Source of the DNA: NBLH01 sp050296515
GTDB lineage: Bacteria; Bacteroidota; Bacteroidia; Bacteroidales; NBLH01
Direction of reading: 5' to 3'
Length of the DNA stretch: 64,000 nt
Assembly (NCBI GenBank): GCA_050296515.1
Contig: JBNKRJ010000067.1
Coordinates: forward strand, 1-64,000
Position numbers and translations under genes: made by a program. Below, piece by piece: positions 17,115 through 26,312 of the stretch. Below the pieces are notes generated by a model that was given only the letters and a program-made list of their open reading frames with translations, ran no database searches and was not told the DNA's origin. The stretch's first letter is position 1. Every line of letters begins with the position of its first letter.

Positions 17115-19703
17115 ATGAAGAAACTTGTTGTATTAACATTTTTAATGGTACTTTTTTTACCGTTAACAGCACAAAATGGTTTTGTAATTGATCACACCAC
17201 AGCTGATATCCACGAAATTCCTCAAAACTGGATTGACTCAGCAAAAGCAAAACTTAAAATTCGCTATTTCCGTCGTTCGCACGGAAGTCATATTGATGTG
17301 GGGGGCATGGCTGCTCTAAGAAGGTTTTCTTCTGAGTATGCTGAAAAGTATAACTACAATGAAACTGGTTCTGGTGGTGCACTTTTTTTATCCACCATCT
17401 GGCACAGTCTCGATTTTGAAAACGATGTCTGGGTACAAATCACCCGCGATTATTTGGATGATGCTGCGAATGCAGAAATTAATGTTGTGATGTGGGCCTG
17501 GAGTTCTAACTTTTTTTTGATGGATGTTGATCAATACCTGGCTGACATGGAAGCGTTGATTGCTGATTACGGACCAAATGGCAATAAAATTCTTAGCGGG
17601 GAAAGAACTGTTCCTGTAACCTTTATTTTTCAGACCGCTTGTGGGCAAAAATCCTTATCCAGGAATGAGCTTGTTTTTCTTGGAAATCAGAAGATCAGAC
17701 AACATTGCCTGGAGAATGATCGGATATTGTTTGACTTTAATGATATTGAGAACTATAATCCTGATGGTGAATACTTTGGCGATGGCAATGCTGATGGTAC
17801 TTATTCTGGTGACAGGCAGCTAAATGATGATTGCTCATACAAGCAAGTTTCCGGAGATAGAGGAAATTGGGGCATTGAGTGGAGTAATAAAAATTCCGGT
17901 TCAGAATTGGCACAACTCTCTGCGGATAGCATTTGTGTAACTTGTGAACACTCAATGGGTACGCACCAAGGTGAAACTAAGGATAATTCGCGACTGCATT
18001 GTGTACTTAAAGGAGAAGCTGCCTGGTGGCTTTGGGCTAAACTTGCTGGCTGGACAGTAACTTCTGAAAATATCTGGACTGGAAATTTCAATACCGATTG
18101 GAATAATGGTTCAAACTGGAGTAAAGGAAGCGCCCCAAGTAGTCTTGACGCAGTGGCGATTCCTTCAGGATTAGTTACTTATCCGGTTATTGGCTCTGGT
18201 GCAAATTTTGAGGTTAACAGCCTGGTTATTCAACCTGGGGCAAATTTGCAAATTGCAGAAGGAAACACTCTTCAGGTGAATAAACATCTTGAATTAAATT
18301 CCAGCATCGATAGTTATTCTCAATTAATTGATAACGAAAATATTAATGTTTCTGGTGATATTTTATATACCAAATCTCTAACACTTAATGTCTTCCACTA
18401 CCTTACAGTTCCTTTAAGCAATGTTCATTCCAGTGTTTTCACAAATACAACATTAGGTTTTAATCCGAATTTTTATGTTTACAACGAGCAAAATAATTCC
18501 GAGAATTGGCTTGCTGGTTGGGATCATCCCGCTGCAATTGGAACGCTTCAGGCGGGTAGGGGATATGCCTATTACTGCAAAGGAAAACAGGAATTTACAA
18601 TGTCTGGCAATCAACTATATTCAGGGGATATTTCAATTGATGTTCATAACAGCAATAATGGAATACTTTCTGATGGATGGAACCTGATTGGAAATCCTTA
18701 TCCTTCGGCTATTTCAGCAGATGAATTTATTAATGAAAATCAAGGAGTTATCTATGGTACGCTGTATTTTTGGGACGATGATAAATCAAATGGCAGCGAT
18801 TACTCAACCAATGATTATGCTTTGTGGAATCTGGCTGGAGCTGTTGGTACCGGCTCAGGTGCTGAAAGTGGAGGAGGAACTAAAACTCCTGATGGTTTTG
18901 TAGCCCCTATGCAAAGCTTTTTTGTGAGGAAAACTAATCCGGGAACTGAACAAATCTGGTTCAGAAATTCCATGAGAACTTTTGGCCATGGACAGTATTT
19001 TAAATCTGCACCTGAACAAAAGACGAGTTTAAAGCTTAGCTTGTCAAATACTGCAAAATCACTCTATAACGAAATTCTAATTGCTTTTGTTGAAGGAGCC
19101 AGCAATAGGTTTGATAATTTATACGATGGTTTTAAGCTTAAAGGAAATCCTGATATTGCTTTTTATAGTTTGTTGAATGATAAATTATTAGGCATACAAA
19201 CTTTTGGTAAAAATTTGGGCTCTAATGCTGTTTCAAAATCAGTCGCATTGGGATACAATGTTTCGCAAAGTGGTGATTACAATATGGATATTGTTTCAAG
19301 TTCTGATTTCTCCGCAGATGATAAATTGTACCTCGAAGATAAATTATTGAAGAAAGTGCATGAGTTGAGCAAAGATGGAGCATACTCTTTTCACAGCGAT
19401 AAAGGCGAATATAACCATCGTTTTATTTTGCACATTAATCCTTCTGATAGGTTAATGGGAAAATTGATGGCACAAACAAATCAACCAAAGATTTATTACA
19501 ACAAAAATAAGCTGATTATTGAAACAACATTAAACTGTAATGAGGCAAATTACACCGTTTATAGTTTGATGGGATTACCCTTGAAAAAAGGAATTATCAC
19601 AAATAACAAAATGGAAATAGATATAGAACCAGTGTACAAAACAGCACTGGTTAAAATTGAGTGTGCTGATTGTGAGTACACCGATAAAGTGGTTTTAGAA
19701 TAG
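17115..19703 (+). CDS. Large secreted protein, probable type IX secretion substrate
   Basis: An 862-residue protein with a signal peptide (MKKLVVLTFLMVLFLPLTAQ). Residues 20-315 form an unassigned domain with RRSHGSHIDVGG, ILFDFNDIENYNPDG and a final LKGEAAWWLWAKLAGW. The arrangement of Ser, Asp and His segments is reminiscent of SGNH-type hydrolases, but this is only a guess. A middle beta-rich region begins NWNNGSNWSKGSAP, as in many Bacteroidota exoproteins. The last 70 residues (YTVYSLMGLPLKKG to TDKVVLE) resemble a type A C-terminal sorting domain of the type IX system. It is monocistronic. Confidence 0.72.
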   Translation: MKKLVVLTFLMVLFLPLTAQNGFVIDHTTADIHEIPQNWIDSAKAKLKIRYFRRSHGSHIDVGGMAALRRFSSEYAEKYNYNETGSGGALFLSTIWHSLDFENDVWVQITRDYLDDAANAEINVVMWAWSSNFFLMDVDQYLADMEALIADYGPNGNKILSGERTVPVTFIFQTACGQKSLSRNELVFLGNQKIRQHCLENDRILFDFNDIENYNPDGEYFGDGNADGTYSGDRQLNDDCSYKQVSGDRGNWGIEWSNKNSGSELAQLSADSICVTCEHSMGTHQGETKDNSRLHCVLKGEAAWWLWAKLAGWTVTSENIWTGNFNTDWNNGSNWSKGSAPSSLDAVAIPSGLVTYPVIGSGANFEVNSLVIQPGANLQIAEGNTLQVNKHLELNSSIDSYSQLIDNENINVSGDILYTKSLTLNVFHYLTVPLSNVHSSVFTNTTLGFNPNFYVYNEQNNSENWLAGWDHPAAIGTLQAGRGYAYYCKGKQEFTMSGNQLYSGDISIDVHNSNNGILSDGWNLIGNPYPSAISADEFINENQGVIYGTLYFWDDDKSNGSDYSTNDYALWNLAGAVGTGSGAESGGGTKTPDGFVAPMQSFFVRKTNPGTEQIWFRNSMRTFGHGQYFKSAPEQKTSLKLSLSNTAKSLYNEILIAFVEGASNRFDNLYDGFKLKGNPDIAFYSLLNDKLLGIQTFGKNLGSNAVSKSVALGYNVSQSGDYNMDIVSSSDFSADDKLYLEDKLLKKVHELSKDGAYSFHSDKGEYNHRFILHINPSDRLMGKLMAQTNQPKIYYNKNKLIIETTLNCNEANYTVYSLMGLPLKKGIITNNKMEIDIEPVYKTALVKIECADCEYTDKVVLE

Positions 19704-20248
19704 ATATAATTAAACTGTTTCTTAAAGTAGGAACCTTTTCTTATAATTGGTTTCTGCTTTTCTGCATTATTTCCCTCTTCTACTGCAGGGCTATCGGGTT
19801 TAACAAAATATATTTTGCTCTGCTGAGCACTGCGTGGTTCGGTACTCTGTACCTTATAAATAACAACATTATTATTTCTACAAACATTTTCGGTGCACTG
19901 TACCTAATTCTATTGTAATTTTAGCAGCAGAGCTGCGCAATATTTGTAGAAAGCAAAAACATACATATAGCAAAAGGTGCAGCGCACCGCTATATTAGAA
20001 AAATTCTAAACCCGATTGCCCAATCCACTACTGCAAATGATTTGCAAATCCAAAGACTCTATTTATTTTACTTGCAATGGATTCTAATTTTCTGAAAGAT
20101 TTAAGTTGTTAATTATAAGGTGCTTGTAAACTTGTTTTGAATGATTTTCTTAATGAAATTTGAACAACATAGTAGAATTGCAAGTTTTATTAAGTATATT
20201 TGATTTAATATTTAAGTAAGATTAAATTTTAAAACAAATTAGTTTAAA
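19704..20248. other. Intergenic region holding a MITE-like element
   Basis: About 545 bases between the secreted protein and the DtxR-like gene. Half of it is the inverted-repeat element at 19780-20034. The rest is AT-rich and has no supported ORF; the last 100 bases probably carry the promoter of the iron-regulator operon. Confidence 0.6.
19780..20034. mobile_element. Short inverted-repeat element, copy 2 (MITE-like)
   Basis: The left end AGGGCTATCGGGTTTAA (19787-19803) and right end CTAAACCCGATTGCCC (20006-20021) are the same inverted ends as the element at 15084-15200, though the internal sequence differs. CTACTGC flanks the left end (19780-19786) and recurs at 20028-20034, consistent with a target duplication. 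There is no transposase ORF. Confidence 0.7.
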
Positions 20249-20920
20249 ATGACTGTTTCTATTGAAAATTTTGTGAAGGCAATTTATAGGCAAGGTACTC
20301 TTGCTGAGGTTGATACAAAAATAAGTACCATTGCCACTTTATTAAATATTTCTAATGCAGCGGCTACTGATATGGCAAAAAAGCTTGCAGCAAAAGAAAT
20401 TGTTCTTTATACAAAGTACAAACCACTTACACTTACTGAAGCTGGAAATAAACTGGCTTTGAATGTAATACGTAAACATAGGTTGTGGGAATCTTTTTTG
20501 TACACAACACTTAATTTATCATTGCATGAAATACACAGGGAAGCTGAACATTTAGAGCACTTTACATCTGATTTTCTGGCTGAAAAAATTGAGAATTATT
20601 TAGGTAATCCTTCAACCGATCCTCATGGAGATCCTATTCCTGCATTCAATGGAACTATTTTTACTGATGAATCTCAAATTATTTTATCAAATGCCACAGC
20701 AGGACGCATGTATGAAATTACGAGGTTGTTTAGTTCCGAAAAAGATTTTTTTGATTTTTGTTGCTCCAATAATATGTCGGTGGGTTCTGAAATTTGGGTT
20801 GAGAAACAGTATGATTCTAGCAAAATGACCGAGATAAAAGTAAACCGCGATAAAATTTTGCTGACCAACGAGTTCACAAATATTATCTATGTAAAATTGG
20901 TAAAAGAGAATACCCTTTAG
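20249..20920 (+). CDS. DtxR/MntR-family metal-dependent regulator
   Basis: A 223-residue protein with an N-terminal winged helix (SIENFVKAIYRQG, ISTIATLLNISNAAATDMAKKL), the metal-binding dimerisation part (VIRKHRLWESFLYTTLNL, EAEHLEHF, STDPHGDPIP) and a C-terminal SH3-like region. DtxR proteins repress iron or manganese uptake genes when loaded with metal. It lies directly before a second DtxR-like protein and feoB, so Fe(II) uptake is the probable target, though Mn cannot be excluded. Confidence 0.88.
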   Translation: MTVSIENFVKAIYRQGTLAEVDTKISTIATLLNISNAAATDMAKKLAAKEIVLYTKYKPLTLTEAGNKLALNVIRKHRLWESFLYTTLNLSLHEIHREAEHLEHFTSDFLAEKIENYLGNPSTDPHGDPIPAFNGTIFTDESQIILSNATAGRMYEITRLFSSEKDFFDFCCSNNMSVGSEIWVEKQYDSSKMTEIKVNRDKILLTNEFTNIIYVKLVKENTL

Positions 20921-21037
20921 CAATAATTATCATGATTTAAAAGAGTGGAAGATGCATTATTTTTGAGTATTCGGTTAATTTTTTGGTTGCCATATCTATG
21001 TAAGATCTTTTAAATTAGAACATTAGAAATAATCAAT

Positions 21038-22072
21038 ATGTTAACAATTTTATTAATACAACCAGTTACATTGCTTCTGTGGGGGGTATTATTCATTGTT
21101 TTCTGGCTTTGGTTTTTATGGCCAGGAAAAGGTGGACTTGCTTTAATTGCCCGACTGAATAAAAACAATAAAAGAGTGTTATTGGAAGATTCACTAAAGT
21201 TTATTTTCGACTGTGAATACAACAAAATAAATTGTGATGTAAATAGTATTGCTGGTCATTTGAATATTAGCATTGATAAATCCAGCCACTTAATAAACAG
21301 GTTATCTGCAATGGATTTGATTATTTTAAATAATCAAAGAGTTGTTTTATCGGATGCCGGACGATCTTACGCATTGCGAATTGTTAGGGTACACAGAATA
21401 TGGGAACGATATTTGGCAGATGAAACAAGTATTGAGCCAACAGAGTGGCACAACCAAGCTGATAGAATTGAACACAAAGTATCTGTTGAGGAAACCGAAA
21501 AAGTAGCTGCACAAATGGGGCATCCTGTGTTTGATCCACATGGAGATCCTATTCCTAGTATTCATGGAGATTTGCCTAAGCAAAAAGGAAAAAGTTTAAG
21601 CGAAATGCAGGAAGGTGAAATAGGAAGGATTACACATTTAGAGGATGAACCCAAAAGCATTTACGAACAATTGGTTGTGTTGGGTTTGTACCCTGGAATG
21701 CAGGTTTACGTTACAGATGTTACCAATAAAAAAATCACTTTTGTTGCAGATGGTGATGAGTGTGTACTGACACCTCTTTTTGCAAGCTATATTACTGTTG
21801 AAGAACTTACAGGCGAGGTTATTCAGACACCAAAATACGAAGTATTGTCTGGTTTAAAGATTGGAGAAAGGGCAGAGGTTGTTGGTATTTCATTAAACTG
21901 TCGCGGACAGCAACGAAGGAGGTTGATGGATTTAGGAATTGTACCCGGAAGTTATATTACAGCTGTAATGAAAAGTCCATCTGGTGACCCTGTGGGCTAT
22001 CGGGTAATGGATACCACCATTGGTATCAGAAAACAACATGCAGATTTTATTTTTATTGAACGCAAAAATTAG
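21038..22072 (+). CDS. Membrane-anchored DtxR-like protein with two FeoA domains
   Basis: A 344-residue fusion: an N-terminal transmembrane segment (residues 4-30, ending WFLWPGKGG), a DtxR-type winged helix and dimerisation region (HLNISIDKSSHLINRL, VHRIWERYL, FDPHGDPIPSIHG), then two FeoA/SH3-like domains at about 185-265 and 270-344. The second contains RGQQRRRLMDLGIVPGSYI. FeoA domains stimulate FeoB, so this protein probably supplies the FeoA function and may also sense iron. A membrane anchor on a DtxR-like fold is notable. It ends four bases before the feoB GTPase gene. Confidence 0.85.
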   Translation: MLTILLIQPVTLLLWGVLFIVFWLWFLWPGKGGLALIARLNKNNKRVLLEDSLKFIFDCEYNKINCDVNSIAGHLNISIDKSSHLINRLSAMDLIILNNQRVVLSDAGRSYALRIVRVHRIWERYLADETSIEPTEWHNQADRIEHKVSVEETEKVAAQMGHPVFDPHGDPIPSIHGDLPKQKGKSLSEMQEGEIGRITHLEDEPKSIYEQLVVLGLYPGMQVYVTDVTNKKITFVADGDECVLTPLFASYITVEELTGEVIQTPKYEVLSGLKIGERAEVVGISLNCRGQQRRRLMDLGIVPGSYITAVMKSPSGDPVGYRVMDTTIGIRKQHADFIFIERKN

Positions 22073-22076
22073 AACA

Positions 22077-22871
22077 ATGATACATACACCAGATAATTGC
22101 GAAAAGTGCCCTGCACACAACAAAGCAAACTTAATTAAGCTTGGAGTTAACCTTGATGATGTAGACTATGTTATTGCAATGGCAGGAAATCCAAATACTG
22201 GGAAGAGCACTGTTTTTAACAATCTTACAGGATTACGACAACATACTGGTAACTGGCCTGGCAAAACAGTATCAAGAGCTGAAGGTGGTTTTATCTATAA
22301 CAATGGGCGATACAAAGTTGTCGATTTGCCAGGAACTTATTCGTTGTTGTCTACCAGCACTGATGAGGAGGTTGCTCGCGATTTTATTCTTTTTGGACAA
22401 CCTGATGTAACTGTGATTGTTGCTGATGCAACCCGCTTAGAACGAAACCTTAACCTAACTCTGCAAATACTGGAATTAACGGATAAAGCAGTTTTGTGCG
22501 TTAATTTGATGGACGAGGCGAAAAGAAATAACCTGGAAATTGACATTCGTGCACTTTCAAAAGAACTTGGAATTCCTGTAATACCTGCTTCGGCAAGAAG
22601 AAAGCAGGGTATGGATGAGCTACTTAGTGCCATTGAAGAAGTTGCAACAGGAAAATACATTTGTAAACCGCACAAGATCAAAGGTTTTTCAAAAAAACTG
22701 AATCATACTATTGAAACTATTTCAAAACAACTTTTAGAAACTTTTCCGGGGCTACCAAATGTAAACTGGGTGGCAATGCGATTACTCGAAGGTGATAACA
22801 GCATAACTGAAGCAGTTAGGACAGGTGAGATTGGTAATTTGCATGAGGAAGATTTAACCATTCAAAACTAA
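22077..22871 (+). CDS. feoB: FeoB GTPase domain (N-terminal half of a split FeoB)
   Basis: A 264-residue cytosolic G domain of the ferrous iron transporter. It begins with CxxC (NCEKCPAH, residues 7-14), then G1 GNPNTGKST (37-45), the G3 motif DLPGTYSL, and NLMDEAK (G4), followed by the helical GDI-like region and WVAMRLLEGD. The start at 22077 follows the previous stop by four bases; an overlapping upstream frame is ignored. It stops where a normal FeoB would continue into membrane segments, and the channel is encoded by the next ORF in another frame. Confidence 0.88.
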   Translation: MIHTPDNCEKCPAHNKANLIKLGVNLDDVDYVIAMAGNPNTGKSTVFNNLTGLRQHTGNWPGKTVSRAEGGFIYNNGRYKVVDLPGTYSLLSTSTDEEVARDFILFGQPDVTVIVADATRLERNLNLTLQILELTDKAVLCVNLMDEAKRNNLEIDIRALSKELGIPVIPASARRKQGMDELLSAIEEVATGKYICKPHKIKGFSKKLNHTIETISKQLLETFPGLPNVNWVAMRLLEGDNSITEAVRTGEIGNLHEEDLTIQN

Positions 22872-22881
22872 GCATGACAAA

Positions 22882-24318
22882 ATGGAAAAAACAAATATAA
22901 AATCAAAAGGTGATGAAATTTTGTCGACTGTAAACTCGGTGAGATGGGAACTCGGTGACGATTTTCACGATGACATTATTGAATCGATTTACAAAGATGC
23001 CTCGCGTATTGCAAAAAAGGCTGTTAAACAAATAGGCGATAAAGAGGCATATAGTTTTGATTTAAAGATAGATAAGATTGTCACCAGCAGATGGTTAGGA
23101 TTTCCATTGATGTTTCTTTTACTTGCTGTTGTATTTTGGTTAACTGTGGCAGGTGCGAATTATCCGTCAGGCTTATTGGCATCTTTGTTAATTGATACTG
23201 TGCATCCAGCTTTAAAAAGTCTGGCCGCTTCGATTGGTATGCCCTGGTGGCTCGATGGTGTTTTAATTGATGGCGGGTATTTAGCTATGGCATGGGTTAT
23301 TGCAGTAATGTTACCACCAATGGCCATCTTTTTTCCAATTTTCACTTTACTTGAAGATTTAGGATACCTGCCTCGTGTGGCCTTTAATATGGATAATCTT
23401 TTTCGTAAGGCAGGTGCACACGGTAAGCAGGCATTGACCATGAGTATGGGGTTTGGATGTAATGCCGCCGGTGTTGTTGCAGCACGTGTTATTGATAGTC
23501 CCAGGGAACGTTTAATCGCCATTATCACAAATAACTTTTCGCTTTGCAATGGCCGTTGGCCCACACAAATTCTTATTGCTACAATTTTTATCGGAGCTTT
23601 GGTTCCTGCCCATTTTGCCGGACTGGTTTCTGCCGGTGCTGTTGTTACAGTGGCTTTGCTTGGAATTTTTTTCAGTTTGGTTGTCTCATGGGGGTTAAGT
23701 AAATCTGTGTTGAAGGGCGAAGCTTCATCTTTTAGTCTGGAATTACCTCCATATCGCCCTCCCAGAGTTTTGCAAACATTGTATACATCATTGATAGACA
23801 GGACTTTAATTGTACTTTGGAGAGCAGTTGTTTTTGCAGTTCCTGCAGGAATAATTATTTGGTTGGTTGCGAATATACATATTGGAGAGTTGAGTTTAGC
23901 TGAGCATTTTATTGAATGGTCTGATCCATTTGCCATAATTTTCGGGTTGAATGGAGTCATTTTGCTGGCATATATAATTGCCATTCCTGCAAATGAAATT
24001 GTAATTCCCACCATATTGATGTTAACTGTTATAAGCAGTCAGTTAACCGGAGTTGGTTCTGGTTCTGGGGTGATGTTTGAAATGGATTCTATTGAAGACA
24101 CTGCGAGTATTCTAAACGCCGGAGGATGGACTTTGTTAACCGGGATTAACCTGATGCTTTTCAGTTTGTTACATAATCCGTGCTCAACCACAATTGTGAC
24201 AATTTATAAAGAAACAAAAAGTGTAAAATGGACCATGGTTTCCACCTTTTTACCTATTGTTTTAGGATTTGTTGTTACTTTCTTTACAACCCAGATATGG
24301 TATATGATAGTTTCCTAA
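22882..24318 (+). CDS. feoB: FeoB membrane permease domain (C-terminal half of a split FeoB)
   Basis: A 478-residue protein with a soluble N-terminal helix bundle (residues 1-60) followed by eight or more transmembrane segments. It carries both FeoB gate features: LPRVAFNMDNLFRKAGAHGK then MGFGCNAAGVVAAR, and HNPCSTTIVTIYKE near the C-terminus. With the preceding GTPase it makes up one complete Fe(II) importer. It has its own ATG 10 bases after the GTPase stop and its reading frame is clean over its whole length, so a natural split is plausible. A strong bidirectional terminator follows. Confidence 0.9.
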   Translation: MEKTNIKSKGDEILSTVNSVRWELGDDFHDDIIESIYKDASRIAKKAVKQIGDKEAYSFDLKIDKIVTSRWLGFPLMFLLLAVVFWLTVAGANYPSGLLASLLIDTVHPALKSLAASIGMPWWLDGVLIDGGYLAMAWVIAVMLPPMAIFFPIFTLLEDLGYLPRVAFNMDNLFRKAGAHGKQALTMSMGFGCNAAGVVAARVIDSPRERLIAIITNNFSLCNGRWPTQILIATIFIGALVPAHFAGLVSAGAVVTVALLGIFFSLVVSWGLSKSVLKGEASSFSLELPPYRPPRVLQTLYTSLIDRTLIVLWRAVVFAVPAGIIIWLVANIHIGELSLAEHFIEWSDPFAIIFGLNGVILLAYIIAIPANEIVIPTILMLTVISSQLTGVGSGSGVMFEMDSIEDTASILNAGGWTLLTGINLMLFSLLHNPCSTTIVTIYKETKSVKWTMVSTFLPIVLGFVVTFFTTQIWYMIVS

Positions 24319-24321
24319 AAG

Positions 24322-24368
24322 AAAAAAGTCTGGTTGCCCAAAGATGCTGCCAGACTTTTTTTTATTTT
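24322..24368. terminator. Bidirectional terminator between feoB and moaE
   Basis: AAAAAGTCTGG and CCAGACTTTTT are exact inverted repeats separated by 16 bases, with A and T runs on the outer sides, so they can end transcription from both converging genes. Confidence 0.85.
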
Positions 24369-24371
24369 GTT

Positions 24372-24812
24372 TTATTTATTTTCAGGCCAGGTATGCGAAT
24401 CATCATCTAAAAACTCCTTTTTCCAGATTGGAACTCTTTCTTTTATCAGGTTTACTATATCAGCCACAGCCCTGAAAGCTTGAACGCGGTGACCGCAGGC
24501 AACAAAAACCAACATAGAAATTTCACCGACTTTAACAATTCCTTTAGCATGTTTAATGTAAATGCGTTTAATATCAGCATATCTATCAACTACAATGTTG
24601 ATGATTTTTTCCATTTCGTTTCCCACCATTTCTTCGTAGGCCGAATATTCAATTTCGGTTACTTTTTTTCCTTCAATAGTGTCTTCTCTCACTTGCCCAA
24701 GAAAAATAGAATGAGCCCCGACATTTGGTTTGCAAGCAGACTGAATGGTTTCGCTAATCAGTTCTGGTGAGATTGGCATATCTTGTAAAAAGTCTTTATT
24801 TACTGTAAGCAT
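24372..24812 (-). CDS. moaE: Molybdopterin synthase catalytic subunit
   Basis: Large subunit of molybdopterin synthase, which adds dithiolene sulfur to precursor Z using MoaD thiocarboxylate. The 146 residues show GAHSIFLGQVREDTIEGKKV, EYSAYEEMVGNEM, IYIKHAKGIVKVGEISMLVFVACGHR and VPIWKKEF, all MoaE hallmarks including the active-site Lys in the last motif. It is encoded with moaD and mobA on the minus strand but separated from moaD by 300 bases. Normal length. Confidence 0.93.
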   Translation of the reverse strand: MLTVNKDFLQDMPISPELISETIQSACKPNVGAHSIFLGQVREDTIEGKKVTEIEYSAYEEMVGNEMEKIINIVVDRYADIKRIYIKHAKGIVKVGEISMLVFVACGHRVQAFRAVADIVNLIKERVPIWKKEFLDDDSHTWPENK

Positions 24813-25116
24813 AGTTGATATTTTTACGTTAGTTGTTAACTTTTTATTTCATTAACTAGTTTTCTTTTAATTAACTGATAATTAAATTATTAAATTACGA
24901 ATACGCCTTAAGTCTTGAGAGTCTAAGCCTATTCGGATACAAATTTTCCTAAATTTCATCAGAATTTCCACTTTTTACTGTATTTCTTGATATTTATCAA
25001 AATTTTGTATAACTGTGGCCATGGAAACTTATGTGTAATTAATTATAAATCAGTCTGTTGTTTTACGAATATAGTGTGATATATAAAAATTGTGTAGTAT
25101 TCGGATTTAAAAATCA
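24813..25116. other. AT-rich spacer between moaE and moaD
   Basis: About 300 bases with no supported ORF and no recognised RNA or repeat. It may hold a separate promoter for moaE. Confidence 0.5.
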
Positions 25117-25350
25117 TTATCCACCAGCAAATGGAGGCAAAAGAGCTACTTCGTCGCCATCATTTAAATCGTGTTTTCCATCAACAATATTTTTATTTAG
25201 TGCAATTTGAAAATCCATGTCTTTGGTTTGAGGATAATTTTTCCATAACCAGGATTTTAATTGCCTGATGTTTTCAACATCTTCAATTTGCATCGAACTG
25301 CTTTTTACAATATCAGTAAGAATACCAAAAAAGAGAACATTTACTTTCAT
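25117..25350 (-). CDS. moaD: Molybdopterin synthase sulfur carrier subunit
   Basis: A 77-residue ubiquitin-like protein ending in the diagnostic LLPPFAGG, whose C-terminal Gly is thiocarboxylated and inserted into the MoaE active site. MKVNVLFFGILTDIVKSSS and DGDEVALLPP are typical. Encoded upstream of moaE on the same strand. Confidence 0.93.
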   Translation of the reverse strand: MKVNVLFFGILTDIVKSSSMQIEDVENIRQLKSWLWKNYPQTKDMDFQIALNKNIVDGKHDLNDGDEVALLPPFAGG

Positions 25351-25509
25351 ATGTATTGTTTAAATATTTATTTTTTTGAGTACAAAGTAACAAAAGTTAT
25401 AGCACTAAGTTAATCAAAGTATCAGACAACACACATGTAATCTTACAATTTTGTGCTAAACATTTTGTTACAATTTCATTTCCCAGAGCAAAATTACTAT
25501 TTCTTTTAC

Positions 25510-26124
25510 TTACCTAGAAATACTTGCATAGATTCTCTTTGCTTCTTTGTATTGTTCTTTGGTGTTGATATTATAAAACATGTACTCATTGTATAAATCC
25601 ATGTCTTTTGTAATTTCAACTTTTAACATATTTGCGTTTTCAAATATGTTAATTGGTTTGATATTGCCTGCATTAATTTGTTCGTCAATAATTTTTAGGA
25701 AGTTTTTATTAAAATATCCAATCATGGGTTGCAAATGATTTTTGAATGAAGGAAGCACAACTTCATACTTTTTTGATTTATCAAATAAATGGGAGAGGAG
25801 AGTAGTTGAAATAAAAGGAGTATCACAGCTTACAATGAGGTTATCATTTGTAGAACTTTCGGAAAGTGTACTTTGAAAACCTGCAATTGGTCCCAGATTA
25901 CTGTGTTTATCACCAACCTTTTTGTAAGGCAAAAAATCTAATTCATTGTTATTTGTGCTTAATATAATTTCGTTACAAATTGGCTCTAAAGTTTCAATAA
26001 CATGATTGATAACCAGCTTACCTCCTAATTCAAGTAAAGCTTTGTTTTTTCCCATGCGACTGTTTTTTCCTCCACATAGAATTATTCCGGTAATAGTATT
26101 TGTATTTAACTTTTTCATTAACAT
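25510..26124 (-). CDS. mobA: Molybdenum cofactor guanylyltransferase
   Basis: A 204-residue nucleotidyltransferase that joins GMP to molybdopterin to make the MGD cofactor. The N-terminal signature LCGGKNSRMGKNK (residues 16-28) binds GTP; NLGPIAGFQSTL and VSCDTPFISTTLLSHL follow, with the metal-binding Asp in SCDTP. Translation may start at 26124 or at the second ATG two codons later. With moaD and moaE it indicates that the organism makes bis-MGD enzymes. The early-pathway genes are not in the window. Confidence 0.88.
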   Translation of the reverse strand: MLMKKLNTNTITGIILCGGKNSRMGKNKALLELGGKLVINHVIETLEPICNEIILSTNNNELDFLPYKKVGDKHSNLGPIAGFQSTLSESSTNDNLIVSCDTPFISTTLLSHLFDKSKKYEVVLPSFKNHLQPMIGYFNKNFLKIIDEQINAGNIKPINIFENANMLKVEITKDMDLYNEYMFYNINTKEQYKEAKRIYASISR

Positions 26125-26215
26125 TTAATTAAGCATGTCTTTTCTAGAATGAAAATAAATAAGGATTTAAAGATTATTATTAACGGTATTTTTTTTAGCT
26201 CACTATCAAATTCTT

Positions 26216-26223
26216 TAACTTTG
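26216..26223 (+). promoter_or_regulatory. Possible -7 box before the APC permease
   Basis: TAACTTTG matches TAnnTTTG, the Bacteroidota -7 element, about 90 bases before the permease ATG. The -33 position is only a run of T, so support is partial. Confidence 0.4.
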
Positions 26224-26312
26224 CGTGTTTTTTTACTAATTCAAAAATAAAATGTGCTCCGTTTTTAGCAGCGGTTCCATCTGGCAGTAAAATGTCTTTT
26301 AAAAAATAGCAG

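Noticed and set aside
23160..24014. 284-codon ORF on the minus strand.
   Set aside because: It is antisense to the FeoB permease, which has clear family motifs; long shadows are common opposite hydrophobic proteins.
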